The position numbers were made by a program, and so were the translations under genes. DNA of 32,876 nucleotides from NCBI RefSeq assembly GCF_000819785.1, contig NZ_CDBK01000083.1, forward strand, positions 1-32,876, given 5' to 3'. How positions within the stretch are numbered: the first letter of the stretch is position 1; the number at the start of each line of letters is the position of its first letter. Origin of the DNA: Aeromonas caviae (GTDB lineage: Bacteria > Pseudomonadota > Gammaproteobacteria > Enterobacterales > Aeromonadaceae). Shown here piece by piece: positions 7,459 through 15,166 of this stretch. The notes below the pieces were generated by a model. It was not told where the DNA came from, did no database searches, and saw nothing but the letters and a program-made list of their open reading frames with translations.

Positions 7459-9061
7459 TGCTCAACATGCCATCCCCTGAGGGCGAGTCGTCCCAGGGAG
7501 CCAGGGGATCCACCATGTAGATGCGATTCTTGCCGTCACCCTTGGCGCGATAGACCTCGGCATCGACCATGGTCAACAGGCTCCTGGCCCCAAGCCCGGG
7601 GGCACTCGCCACCAGGCCGCCGCTGAAGGTGATCCCAAGACCGGGTTCACGCCAGTGCAGGGAGGCCACCCCAATCCTGTACTGCTCCAGCAGCATCTGG
7701 CAGAAGTGGATATCGGGATTGGCAAACAGCACCACCAGCTCTTCCCCGCCATAGCGGCATACCCAGCCATGATCCCCCAGCAGCTTGGCGCCAAAGCTGG
7801 CCACCCGCTTGAGCACCACGTCCCCGGTCTGGTGACCATAGGTGTCATTGATCCGCTTGAAACCGTCCAGATCGATCATGGCCAGGCAGAAGCGGTCCTG
7901 ATCGAGCAGCAGCCGATTCAACCGCTCGTCGAAGAAGCGCCGGTTGTAAAGGCCGGTCAGCTTGTCGAGGTTCGCCTGCTGGCGCACCTCGTGATAATCC
8001 TTGCTCACCTCCGCCAGCTCGGCATAGACGTGCCTGAGCTCGCGCATCCCCCCCTGGTGCACCTCGTCAGGCTGGGTCCGGCTGGCCCGGATCACGGTGG
8101 AGATCTCGTCCAGCATCCGCCTGAAATAACGGGACCAGATCAGTGCCAGCACCATGTAGAGCACGCTGGCCAGCACGATGATCCCGAGCACGTTGAGGGA
8201 GGCGCTCGCCACCACCGCCTGGATGCTGGAGGCGGGCAACACGCTGATCAGCACCCAGTTGTGGTCAGGCAGGCGGCTGTAGGCCACGAACTGGCGAGAC
8301 GACTGATCCAGGAAGATGCCGTCCTCCCCGCTGAAGCGGGAGAGCCAGGTCGGGTGGGTCATGGGCTTGAGCAGTTGTGAGGGATCGGGGTGGGCCAGCA
8401 CCTTGCCCGACTGGTTGACGATCATCTGGTAACCGCTGTTCCACTGCCGGTTCAGCTGGGCGGAGAAGGGGGCCAGGATGGCATCCACCGCGAAGACCCC
8501 CCGCACCTTGCCCTCCTTGTCGGTGATGGCCCGCGCCAGGGCGATCACCAGCGTGCCGTTGGTGTAGTCGTAGTAGGGTTCGGTCCAGACCATCTTGCCC
8601 ACATGCTGGCTGGCCAGCTGATACCAGGGGCGCACCCTGGGATCGAAGTCCGCATCCGCCTGCCATTCGGGGTAGATCAGCATCTGGCGCTCGGCGGTGC
8701 CCACATAGATGTAGATGAGATCCGCCATCACCCCCTTGTAGAGGCGCCACTCCCTGAGATAGGAGTCGGTGTTGCGCAGACGGGGGCCGCTGATGTCCTC
8801 CACCTTGACCTGGTCGTAGATGAGGGAGAACTGACGCTCCATCTCGTTCAGGTAGGGCTCGATGAAGACGTGGCGCAACTGGTGATTGGTGGCGAGCAGG
8901 CGCTGTTGCAGCTCTCGCTGCAGGCTGCGCTCCATGTGCAGGTAGTAGATGGCGCCCAGCATCAGGACGGGAATGAAGAGCAGAAGCAGGCCCAGGCGCA
9001 TCCGTGCCACCAGGGACCAGGTCTTTTTGGAGACTGCTCGCTTATCCAACCCTGACTCCAT
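7445..9061 (-). CDS. dCACHE-GGDEF membrane diguanylate cyclase
   Basis: A 538-residue membrane sensor. After a short basic N-terminus comes TM1 (residues ~20-40, LGLLLLFIPVLMLGAIYYL), then a periplasmic double CACHE domain with the signature DPRVRPWYQLA and TEPYYDYTNG, then TM2 (~290-315), and a C-terminal GGDEF domain with DKLTGLYNRRFF, DLDGFKRINDTYGH and active site RYGGEEL. It makes c-di-GMP from two GTP in response to an external small ligand. The RxxD inhibitory site normally four residues before the motif is absent (LLGD there), so product inhibition through it is unlikely. I prefer the start at 9061, which has AGGGGA upstream; the ATG at 9076 has no such site. Confidence 0.9.
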   Translation of the reverse strand: MESGLDKRAVSKKTWSLVARMRLGLLLLFIPVLMLGAIYYLHMERSLQRELQQRLLATNHQLRHVFIEPYLNEMERQFSLIYDQVKVEDISGPRLRNTDSYLREWRLYKGVMADLIYIYVGTAERQMLIYPEWQADADFDPRVRPWYQLASQHVGKMVWTEPYYDYTNGTLVIALARAITDKEGKVRGVFAVDAILAPFSAQLNRQWNSGYQMIVNQSGKVLAHPDPSQLLKPMTHPTWLSRFSGEDGIFLDQSSRQFVAYSRLPDHNWVLISVLPASSIQAVVASASLNVLGIIVLASVLYMVLALIWSRYFRRMLDEISTVIRASRTQPDEVHQGGMRELRHVYAELAEVSKDYHEVRQQANLDKLTGLYNRRFFDERLNRLLLDQDRFCLAMIDLDGFKRINDTYGHQTGDVVLKRVASFGAKLLGDHGWVCRYGGEELVVLFANPDIHFCQMLLEQYRIGVASLHWREPGLGITFSGGLVASAPGLGARSLLTMVDAEVYRAKGDGKNRIYMVDPLAPWDDSPSGDGMLSKEEA

Positions 9062-9159
9062 GCTATCCCCTGACATCGTGTAGTGTCAGAATATCAGCCC
9101 CACCTGATGGCGTCCAAAAGGAAGCGCATCGGGTGGCCAACGAGAAGGAACTGGCCTGG

Positions 9160-9600
9160 ATGTTGAAACCGGAACTGCTGACTGCCCTCCATTACTGCGC
9201 CGTGATCACCCTGACCGGTGCCATCACCTCGGAGTATTTCCTGTTCCGGCGCGGCATGTCCATCGAGCAGGTGCGCAAGCTGCTGCTGGCTGACAGCCTG
9301 GCCGCCCTGGCCCTGCTGCTCATCTTCATCACGGGCGTGCTGCTGGTGGTCGCCCATCCCCAGCCACCGGCCATCCTGTTTGCCAATCCGGGTTACCGCA
9401 CCAAGCTGCTGATGTTCTTCGCCATGGCCATCAGCTTTGGCTACCCCAGCCGGCTGTTCCACCACTGGCGCCGATCCTTGCGCCAGGGACGGGCTCCCCT
9501 TGTCTCCACCCAGCAGCAGTTCTGGGTGATCTGGATCCTTAGGGGCAACCTGCTGCTGCTCGCCCTGCTGCCCCTGCTCGCCAAGCTGGCCAGCCGCTGA
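9160..9600 (+). CDS. DUF2214 family membrane protein
   Basis: A 146-residue inner-membrane protein with about four hydrophobic segments, matching the size and layout of DUF2214: a first helix with ALHYCAVITLTGAITSEYF, a second with ALALLLIFITGVLLVV, a third around LLMFFAMAISFGYPSRLF and a last one near the C-terminus. The start at 9160 puts AAGGA about 10 nt upstream; a longer reading frame extends back across the start of the cyclase but lacks family resemblance. It is divergent from the cyclase. Function is unknown. Confidence 0.75.
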   Translation: MLKPELLTALHYCAVITLTGAITSEYFLFRRGMSIEQVRKLLLADSLAALALLLIFITGVLLVVAHPQPPAILFANPGYRTKLLMFFAMAISFGYPSRLFHHWRRSLRQGRAPLVSTQQQFWVIWILRGNLLLLALLPLLAKLASR

Positions 9601-9709
9601 TCCTGCCCTCGCCCGGCAACAAATGGCTGACGACAAACGCCCCTTCTCGCAGGTATCGTAATGGCGGGGCCCGAGTGCCGCCGAGACTCTTTCTCAGGGA
9701 TGATTCCGT

Positions 9710-10609
9710 ATGCGTTCAAACATGATGTTATTGATGGCCGCCGCCATCTGGGGGCTGGGCTTCGTCGCCCAGCGTCTGGGGATGGATCACATGGGGCCCT
9801 TCACCTTCAACGGCCTGCGCTTCCTGCTGGGCGCCCTCTCCCTGCTGCCGCTCTTGTGGTGGCTCAAGTCACGCCAGCCGCCCCAGCCTGCCGGTGATCA
9901 CCGCCTGCTGCTGACCGGGGGCCTCATCGCCGGCACCGTGCTCTTCTCCGCCGCCTCCCTGCAACAGGTGGGGCTGCTCTACACCACGGCCGCCAAGGCG
10001 GGCTTCATCACCGGCCTCTACATCATCCTGGTCCCCGTCATCGGCCTGGCCCTGCGCCACAAGACCGGGGCCAACACCTGGGTAGGCGCCCTTATCGCCA
10101 TGGCCGGGCTCTACTACCTCAGCGTCACCGAGGAGTTCACCATCGGCTACGGCGATCTGCTGCAAGTGATCGGGGCCCTGTTCTGGGCCGTGCACCTGCT
10201 GGTGCTGGATCACTACTCGAACCGGGTCGCCCCCATTCGTCTTGCCGGGGTGCAGTTCGTGGTGTGCGGCCTGCTCAGCCTGGCCACGGCCTTCGTCATC
10301 GAGACCCCGACGGCGAGTGGTGCCGTGGCGGGCTGGCAGGCGCTGCTCTACGCCGGTCTGGTCTCGGTCGGCATCGGCTATACCCTGCAGGTGGTGGGGC
10401 AGCGCGGTGCCCATCCGGCCCACGCCGCCATCATCCTCAGCCTGGAGACGGTGTTCGCCGCCATCGGCGGTGTCTTGCTGCTGGGGGAACATCTGGACGA
10501 ACGGGCCGTGGTCGGCTGCGCCCTGATGCTGGCGGGGATGCTCATCTCCCAGATCCGCCTGCGCTGGTGGTGGAAGTCCCGCCGCAACAAGGTGCCCAGC
10601 CAGTCCTGA
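9710..10609 (+). CDS. EamA/DMT superfamily transporter
   Basis: A 299-residue inner-membrane transporter with ten predicted helices in two repeated EamA halves of five. Features include AAAIWGLGFVAQRLG at the start, TTAAKAGFITGLYIILVPV in the first half, and AAIILSLETVFAAIGGVLLL in the second half, which is typical of the drug/metabolite transporter family. A basic tail (WWWKSRRNK) faces the cytoplasm. An AGGGA site lies ~10 nt before the start. Members export amino acids or other metabolites; the substrate here is unknown. A terminator follows at 10641. Confidence 0.85.
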   Translation: MRSNMMLLMAAAIWGLGFVAQRLGMDHMGPFTFNGLRFLLGALSLLPLLWWLKSRQPPQPAGDHRLLLTGGLIAGTVLFSAASLQQVGLLYTTAAKAGFITGLYIILVPVIGLALRHKTGANTWVGALIAMAGLYYLSVTEEFTIGYGDLLQVIGALFWAVHLLVLDHYSNRVAPIRLAGVQFVVCGLLSLATAFVIETPTASGAVAGWQALLYAGLVSVGIGYTLQVVGQRGAHPAHAAIILSLETVFAAIGGVLLLGEHLDERAVVGCALMLAGMLISQIRLRWWWKSRRNKVPSQS

Positions 10610-10640
10610 TATCTGCGGTGGTCATTGACCCCAAATTAAA

Positions 10641-10662
10641 CGAGGCGCCCTTGGGCGCCTCG
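10641..10662. terminator. Rho-independent terminator between EamA and AraC genes
   Basis: CGAGGCGCCC and GGGCGCCTCG pair perfectly over 10 bp with a TT centre, followed by TTATATT on the plus side and preceded by AAATTAAA, which gives a T-rich tract on the minus side. It sits between two convergent genes and probably ends both. Confidence 0.75.
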
Positions 10663-10678
10663 TTATATTGCCGCCTGC

Positions 10679-11536
10679 CTAGCGCACGCTGGAGCAGAAG
10701 CTCACGTCATCGCGCAGGGGGTCATTGCTCACGCTGTGATAGAGCTCGAAGCAGGGGCCGTCCCCAAAGGCGAGCCCAGCCGCGACGATATCGCCGATGT
10801 GCTCCTGCCAGCGCTCCCCGTACTGGCTGCGATCCGTGATGAGATAGCGGGACTGGGCGTAGCGCCCGGCGGGGATGAGCTGAATTTCCACCTCCCCCGC
10901 CCCCAGGGTGCCCACCGGTACGCTGATGCCGATGTCGGTGCGGCACTGGGCCGGCGGCGTCACCTCGGGGTTGTCGTGGTAGATGAAGATCCACTCTCCC
11001 CCTTCCAGGCCACGGGGCGCGGCCCACTGATGAAGGCGATGGCAGACGGCGTCATACCCTTCGCCATAGGGGCCGGTCACGCGGATATAGGCCAGGGTGC
11101 GGGCGTCCATCTCGACGGTGTTCATGGTGTTGCTCCTTGCTGATGAGTGGCCTTCAGCATAAGGGAGTGCCCCTTGCCATGCGTGTCCTTCCTTGCGATC
11201 CAGGTGTCCGTTCTTGCCCTTGTCGCGGCGAAACGCCCCCGGGGTACAACCATAATGACGGCGAAACGCCTTGGCGAAAGCCTGGGAGCTGCCAAGCCCC
11301 GCCCCCAGCGCGATGGCGGTGACGCTGGCATCGGTGTAGCAGAGCTGCCAGGCCGCCCGCTGCATCCGCAGGCGGCGGCACATCTCGCCGGGGGCCTCCC
11401 CCACCACGGCGGTGAACACCCGGTGGAAGTGGTAGAGGGAGAGGCAGGCGCGACTCGCCAGCGCCTCGATGGAGAGATCCGGATCCTGCTCCAGTGCCCG
11501 CAGCACCGGCGTCAGGCGCTCGCGATAGTCGATCAT
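10679..11536 (-). CDS. AraC-family regulator with GyrI-like effector domain
   Basis: A 285-residue regulator. Residues ~8-108 carry two AraC helix-turn-helix units (LSIEALASRACLSLYHFHRV and VTAIALGAGLGSSQAFAKAF). Residues ~135-285 form a GyrI-like/effector-binding domain, with AYIRVTGPYGEGYDAV near its start and DIGISVPVG in the core. This layout matches the Rob/SbmC-type family, which senses small molecules or drugs. Its ATG overlaps the stop of the upstream acetyltransferase gene (ATGA), so the two are probably one operon. Target genes are unknown; the neighbouring EamA exporter is a possible candidate but no site supports that. Confidence 0.88.
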   Translation of the reverse strand: MIDYRERLTPVLRALEQDPDLSIEALASRACLSLYHFHRVFTAVVGEAPGEMCRRLRMQRAAWQLCYTDASVTAIALGAGLGSSQAFAKAFRRHYGCTPGAFRRDKGKNGHLDRKEGHAWQGALPYAEGHSSARSNTMNTVEMDARTLAYIRVTGPYGEGYDAVCHRLHQWAAPRGLEGGEWIFIYHDNPEVTPPAQCRTDIGISVPVGTLGAGEVEIQLIPAGRYAQSRYLITDRSQYGERWQEHIGDIVAAGLAFGDGPCFELYHSVSNDPLRDDVSFCSSVR

Positions 11537-12021
11537 CGGCGCACCCTGGCCATGTAGAGGGCATCCACCAGCACCCCATGACGCAGGCCGTAATCCCGGG
11601 CTACGCCCTCCTCCACAAAGCCCGCCTTGCGATAGAGGGCCAGGGCCGCCTGATTGTCGGCCCAGACCGTCAGCTCCACCCGCGTCAAGCCGAGCCAGTT
11701 GTCCGCCAGATCCAGCGCAGCCTGCATCAGGGCGGTGCCCACCCCGCGCCCGGCCCAGTCATCGTGTACCGCCATGCCGATGCTCGCCACGTGGCGGCGA
11801 CGGGGGGCCGGCTCCACCATCAGGACCAGCGCGCCCGCCACCTCCCCCTCCCACTCCGCCAGCAGGCTGTAGATGCCATCCCGCGGGGTCAGCTTCTGCT
11901 CCCACTGCTGCAGGGAGGGGAAGGGAAGTTGCAGGGTGCCCGCCTGGGCATGGGGCATGGCGTGAAGATCCCGCAGGGCGGCGGCATCTTCCGGCCCGGC
12001 GCGGCGAATGGTGATGGACAT
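11533..12021 (-). CDS. yhhY: GNAT acetyltransferase, YhhY/AaaT-like
   Basis: A 162-residue acetyl-CoA-dependent N-acetyltransferase. The GNAT acetyl-CoA loop is at DDWAGRGVGTALM (motif A, R/Q-x-x-G-x-G/A form). It resembles E. coli YhhY, an L-amino-acid N-acetyltransferase, along its length: RRRHVASIGMAV, ADNWLGLTRVELTVWADN and the C-terminus DALYMARVR each have close equivalents there. The start at 12021 has GGAGG 4 nt upstream; a longer reading frame to 12135 has no such support. The gene is divergent from katA and overlaps the AraC gene by 4 bases. Confidence 0.85.
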   Translation of the reverse strand: MSITIRRAGPEDAAALRDLHAMPHAQAGTLQLPFPSLQQWEQKLTPRDGIYSLLAEWEGEVAGALVLMVEPAPRRRHVASIGMAVHDDWAGRGVGTALMQAALDLADNWLGLTRVELTVWADNQAALALYRKAGFVEEGVARDYGLRHGVLVDALYMARVRR

Positions 12022-12173
12022 GAGACCTCCTGATTGGCTGAATCCCATCTTGCCGCAAGGCTGGCGTCTGTTTCCACCCCCATCAGCGAAACCAATCAAA
12101 GGGTTAGGCACACTCCATTGGAGCCGCTCCCCCACTTCACCTAGTCTGGCGACTCATCACAAGGAGACCTGCC

Positions 12174-13622
12174 ATGACCGACAAGACCCTGCGCAGCGCC
12201 AACGGCGCCCCCGTCGTCGACAACAACAACAGCCTCACCGCCGGCCCCCGCGGCCCCGTCCTGATGCAAGACATCTGGTTGATGGAGAAACTCGCCCACT
12301 TCGACCGCGAGCGCATTCCCGAGCGGGTGGTGCACGCCAAAGGCTCGGGCGCCTACGGCACCTTCACCGTGACCCACGACATCAGCGCCTTCAGCAAGGC
12401 CGACCTGTTCAACGCCGTCGGCAAGCAGACCCCGGTGTTCCTGCGCTTCTCCACCGTGGCCGGCGAGAAGGGGGCCGCCGACGCAGAGCGCGACGTGCGC
12501 GGCTTCGCCCTCAAGTTCTACACCGAGCAGGGCAACTGGGATCTGGTGGGCAACAACACCCCGGTGTTCTTCATTCGCGATCCCCTGAAATTCCCCGACT
12601 TCATCCACACCCAGAAGCGGGATCCGCGCACCAACCTGCGCAGCGCCACCGCCGCCTGGGACTTCTGGTCCCGCCACCCGGAATCCCTGCACCAGGTCAC
12701 CATCCTGTTCAGTGATCGCGGCATCCCCAGGAGCCTGCGGGAGATGAACGGCTATGGCAGCCACACCTTCAGCTTCATCAACTCGGCCAACGAGCGCTTC
12801 TGGGTCAAGTTCCACTTCAAGACCGAGCAAGGCCACAGCTTCTACACCGATGAAGAGGCGGCCACCGCCGTCGGTCATGACAGAGAGACCAGCCAGGCGG
12901 ATCTGTTCAACGCCATCGAGCGGGGCGACTTCCCGCGCTGGAAGGTCTATGTGCAGGTGATGCCAGAGGCCGAGGCCCAGACCTACAAGATCCACCCGTT
13001 CGACCTCACCAAGGTGTGGCCCCACAAGGACTACCCGCTCATCCCGGTCGGGGTGCTTGAGCTCAACCAGAACCCGGACAACTACTTCGCCCACGTGGAG
13101 CAGGCCGCCTTCACCCCGGCCAACGTGGTGCCCGGCATCGGCTTCTCGCCGGATCGCATGTTGCAGGGTCGCCTGTTCTCCTACGGTGACACCCAGCGCT
13201 ATCGCCTCGGCGTCAACCACGGCCTGCTGCCGGTCAACGCCCCGCGCTGCCCGTTCCACCACGGTGCCCACCGCGACGGCGCCATGCGGGCCGACAGCAA
13301 CGGTGGCGCCAGCCCCAACTACCAACCGAACCGCTTCGGCACCCAGCAGCCGAGCGAGCAGCACGAACCGGCCCTGAGTCTGGAAGGGGCTGCCCTGCAC
13401 TACGATTTTCGTGACTACGACAGCGACTACTACAGCCAGCCGGGGGATCTCTTCCGCCTGATGGACGAGGGGCAGCGTGCCCGCCTCGCCGCCAACCTGG
13501 CCCGCTCCCTCATCAATGTGGAGGATGACGCCATCGTCGCGGCCCAGCTCAGGCACTTCGAGCAGGCCGACCCCGAGTACGCCAAGCGGGTCGAGCTGGC
13601 CCTGGCCGCCCTGCAACGCTGA
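12174..13622 (+). CDS. katA: Monofunctional haem catalase
   Basis: A 482-residue small-subunit (clade 3 size) catalase that breaks down hydrogen peroxide to water and oxygen. The distal His54 lies in [14 protein letters not shown], the distal Asn at ~127 in [10 protein letters not shown], and the proximal haem ligand Tyr337 in [14 protein letters not shown]. There is no signal peptide, so it is probably cytoplasmic. The start follows AAGGAG 7 nt upstream. The ~150 bp divergent region to the acetyltransferase gene should hold its promoter; I see no clear OxyR site. A terminator follows at 13653. Confidence 0.97.
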   Translation: MTDKTLRSANGAPVVDNNNSLTAGPRGPVLMQDIWLMEKLAHFDRERIPERVVHAKGSGAYGTFTVTHDISAFSKADLFNAVGKQTPVFLRFSTVAGEKGAADAERDVRGFALKFYTEQGNWDLVGNNTPVFFIRDPLKFPDFIHTQKRDPRTNLRSATAAWDFWSRHPESLHQVTILFSDRGIPRSLREMNGYGSHTFSFINSANERFWVKFHFKTEQGHSFYTDEEAATAVGHDRETSQADLFNAIERGDFPRWKVYVQVMPEAEAQTYKIHPFDLTKVWPHKDYPLIPVGVLELNQNPDNYFAHVEQAAFTPANVVPGIGFSPDRMLQGRLFSYGDTQRYRLGVNHGLLPVNAPRCPFHHGAHRDGAMRADSNGGASPNYQPNRFGTQQPSEQHEPALSLEGAALHYDFRDYDSDYYSQPGDLFRLMDEGQRARLAANLARSLINVEDDAIVAAQLRHFEQADPEYAKRVELALAALQR

Positions 13623-13649
13623 GTCGCAGGCAGCCAACCTCTGCAAATG

Positions 13650-14560
13650 CAAAACGGGGGCCCGATGGCCCCCGTTCTCGCATGACGGTCTTTGCTGAAT
13701 GAAGGGGTTGTACCGCCAGCTCACGACGGCAACGACGTTGTGCACTGGCAGAACGGCACCATTATCCACCTGTGGTAATAAATCTGCCTGCGGTAATGCA
13801 CTTATATTCACCAATAAAAACGGAGCCCGAGGCTCCGTTCTTCCATGCCGTATCCATCCCGGACGCAGCGCCCTCGCGCGCTTCCCTCCCTTGCCGACAA
13901 GGGTTTGTACCGCCAGCTCACGACGGCAACGACGTTGTGCACTGGCAGAGCGGCACCATTGTCCACCTGTGGTAATAAACCTGCCTGCGGTAATGCACTT
14001 TTAGTCACCAATAAAAACGGAGCCCGAGGCTCCGTTGTTCAATGCGGTATCCATCCCGGACGCAGCGCCCTCGCGCTCTTCCCGCTCCTTTGCCAACAAG
14101 GGTTTGTACCGCCAGCTCACGACGGCAACGACGTTGTGCACTGGCAGAGCGGCACCATTATCCACCTGTGGTAATAAACCTGCCTGCGGTAGTGCACTTT
14201 TAGTCACCAACAAAAACGGAGCCCGAGGCTCCGTTCTTCCATGCCGTATCCATTCCGGACGCAGCGCCCTCGCGCGCTTCCCGTACCCTTGCCAACAAGG
14301 GTTGGTACCGCCAGCTTACGACGGCAACGACGTTGTGCACTGGCAGAGCGGCACCATTGTCCACCTCTGGTAATAAACCTGCCTGCGGTAATGAACGTTT
14401 AGTCACCAATAAAAACGGAGCCCGAGGCTCCGATTTCAATGCGGTATCAATCCCGGACGGAACGCGCTTCGCGCTCTTCCCGCTCCCTTGCCAACAAGCG
14501 TTTGTACCACCAGCTACTGCGACGACGTTGTGCATTGGAAGAGCGACGAGCCATTGCTTA
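13650..14560. repeat. Tandem array of ~4.5 units of ~199 bp with terminator-like hairpins
   Basis: The conserved TACCGCCAGC motif recurs at 13711, 13908, 14107 and 14306, and in altered form (TACCACCAGC) at 14505: spacings 197, 199, 199 and 199. Each unit starts with a hairpin, AACGGAGCC-CGA-GGCTCCGTT, at 13819, 14016, 14215 and 14414 (last one with one arm mismatch). Before the hairpin stands AATAAA, so on the minus strand it ends in TTTTTATT. A second perfect hairpin, CCCTTG-CCRA-CAAGGG, precedes each core. Units 1-3 differ at only 3 to 5 positions in the ~117 bp core. Unit 0 is shorter and unit 4 decays after 14530. The array separates convergent katA and DUF1496 genes. One plus-strand frame encodes a conserved ~22-residue peptide ending HLW and two stop codons in all four full copies. 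I do not recognise the family. Confidence 0.85.
13653..13676 (+). terminator. katA terminator hairpin
   Basis: AACGGGGGCC and GGCCCCCGTT pair perfectly over 10 bp around CGAT, 30 bp after the katA stop, with AAAA before and TTCTC after. It stands where the hairpin of each following repeat unit stands, so it looks like a diverged first member of the array. Confidence 0.75.
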
Positions 14561-14638
14561 GATCCCAGTCAAGAGAAGAAAGAGCCGCATTATGCGATAG
14601 AGATCACGCCCGTGTCTGTAGCTGGATCAAGAAAAGGC

Positions 14639-14956
14639 TCACTGGCCCACCCGGATCGTCCGCTGGTTGTCCTCCGGTTCACCACTCTGTGACGGCGTCG
14701 TCACCTCTCGCCAGATCAGGGGACCATTGGTCTCCATCGCCTGTTGCGGCGCGCACTCCAGCCAGAGCTCCCCCTGCTGGATACGGGCCCCCTGAGAGTA
14801 TTTCTGATCCTGATACCAGCACACCCGCTCGGGCAGCGAACCAAGGGGCAGTACCAGCTCGGTGCCCACCGAGTGGCTGAGGGTGTTGGACGCCGGGGCG
14901 GCCAACGCGGGGAAGAGCCAGCCAAGGGCCAGCAGACAACCTGCACAACGGATCAT
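14639..14956 (-). CDS. Small secreted DUF1496 family protein
   Basis: A 105-residue protein with a Sec signal peptide (residues ~1-20, CAGCLLALGWLFPALA) and a short mature domain. The segment VCWYQDQKYSQGARIQQG followed by LWLEC is the DUF1496 signature, with two cysteines that could form a disulfide in the periplasm. The start at 14956 has AGGA about 7 nt upstream; the frame runs further back to 15115 but without signal. It converges on the repeat array, whose minus-strand hairpins would end its transcript. Function is unknown. Confidence 0.75.
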   Translation of the reverse strand: MIRCAGCLLALGWLFPALAAPASNTLSHSVGTELVLPLGSLPERVCWYQDQKYSQGARIQQGELWLECAPQQAMETNGPLIWREVTTPSQSGEPEDNQRTIRVGQ

Positions 14957-15166
14957 GGGAATTCCTGTCACGGGGGAGTGAAAGTGTAAAGCGACCAGCA
15001 GAGCCCTCGACTTGACCAATAAATGTCGGCTCATCTGGCATTCCGGAAGCAATATGATAGCCTGCCTGCGCCCGCCAAGGCCTGTCAGGGTTCTGCCGTG
15101 GGCCCCCACCGGCATCGCCGGGATGCGGTAATGAATAACCCTTAATAATCAGATAATTAACTGGAT

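Noticed and set aside
9004..9159. Longer N-terminus for the DUF2214 protein
   Set aside because: It would overlap the 5' end of the divergent cyclase gene, lacks a ribosome binding site and does not fit the family length.
12030..12173. OxyR site before katA
   Set aside because: I could not find a convincing ATAG-N7-CTAT type pattern; only a CCAAT/ATTGG pair with a 20-base gap is present.
12141..13814. 557-codon minus-strand open frame opposite katA
   Set aside because: It covers the full catalase gene, whose catalytic residues are intact on the plus strand, and its translation shows no family resemblance. Long antisense frames are expected in high-GC DNA.
13808..14213. Minus-strand small proteins of 67-70 codons in each repeat unit
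   Set aside because: They run into each other across the hairpins, have no ribosome binding sites that I can see and differ most in their C-terminal halves; the repetition is explained by DNA duplication.
13650..14560. CRISPR array
   Set aside because: Unit length (~199 bp) and near-identity over the entire unit exclude the repeat-spacer pattern, and no cas genes are nearby.
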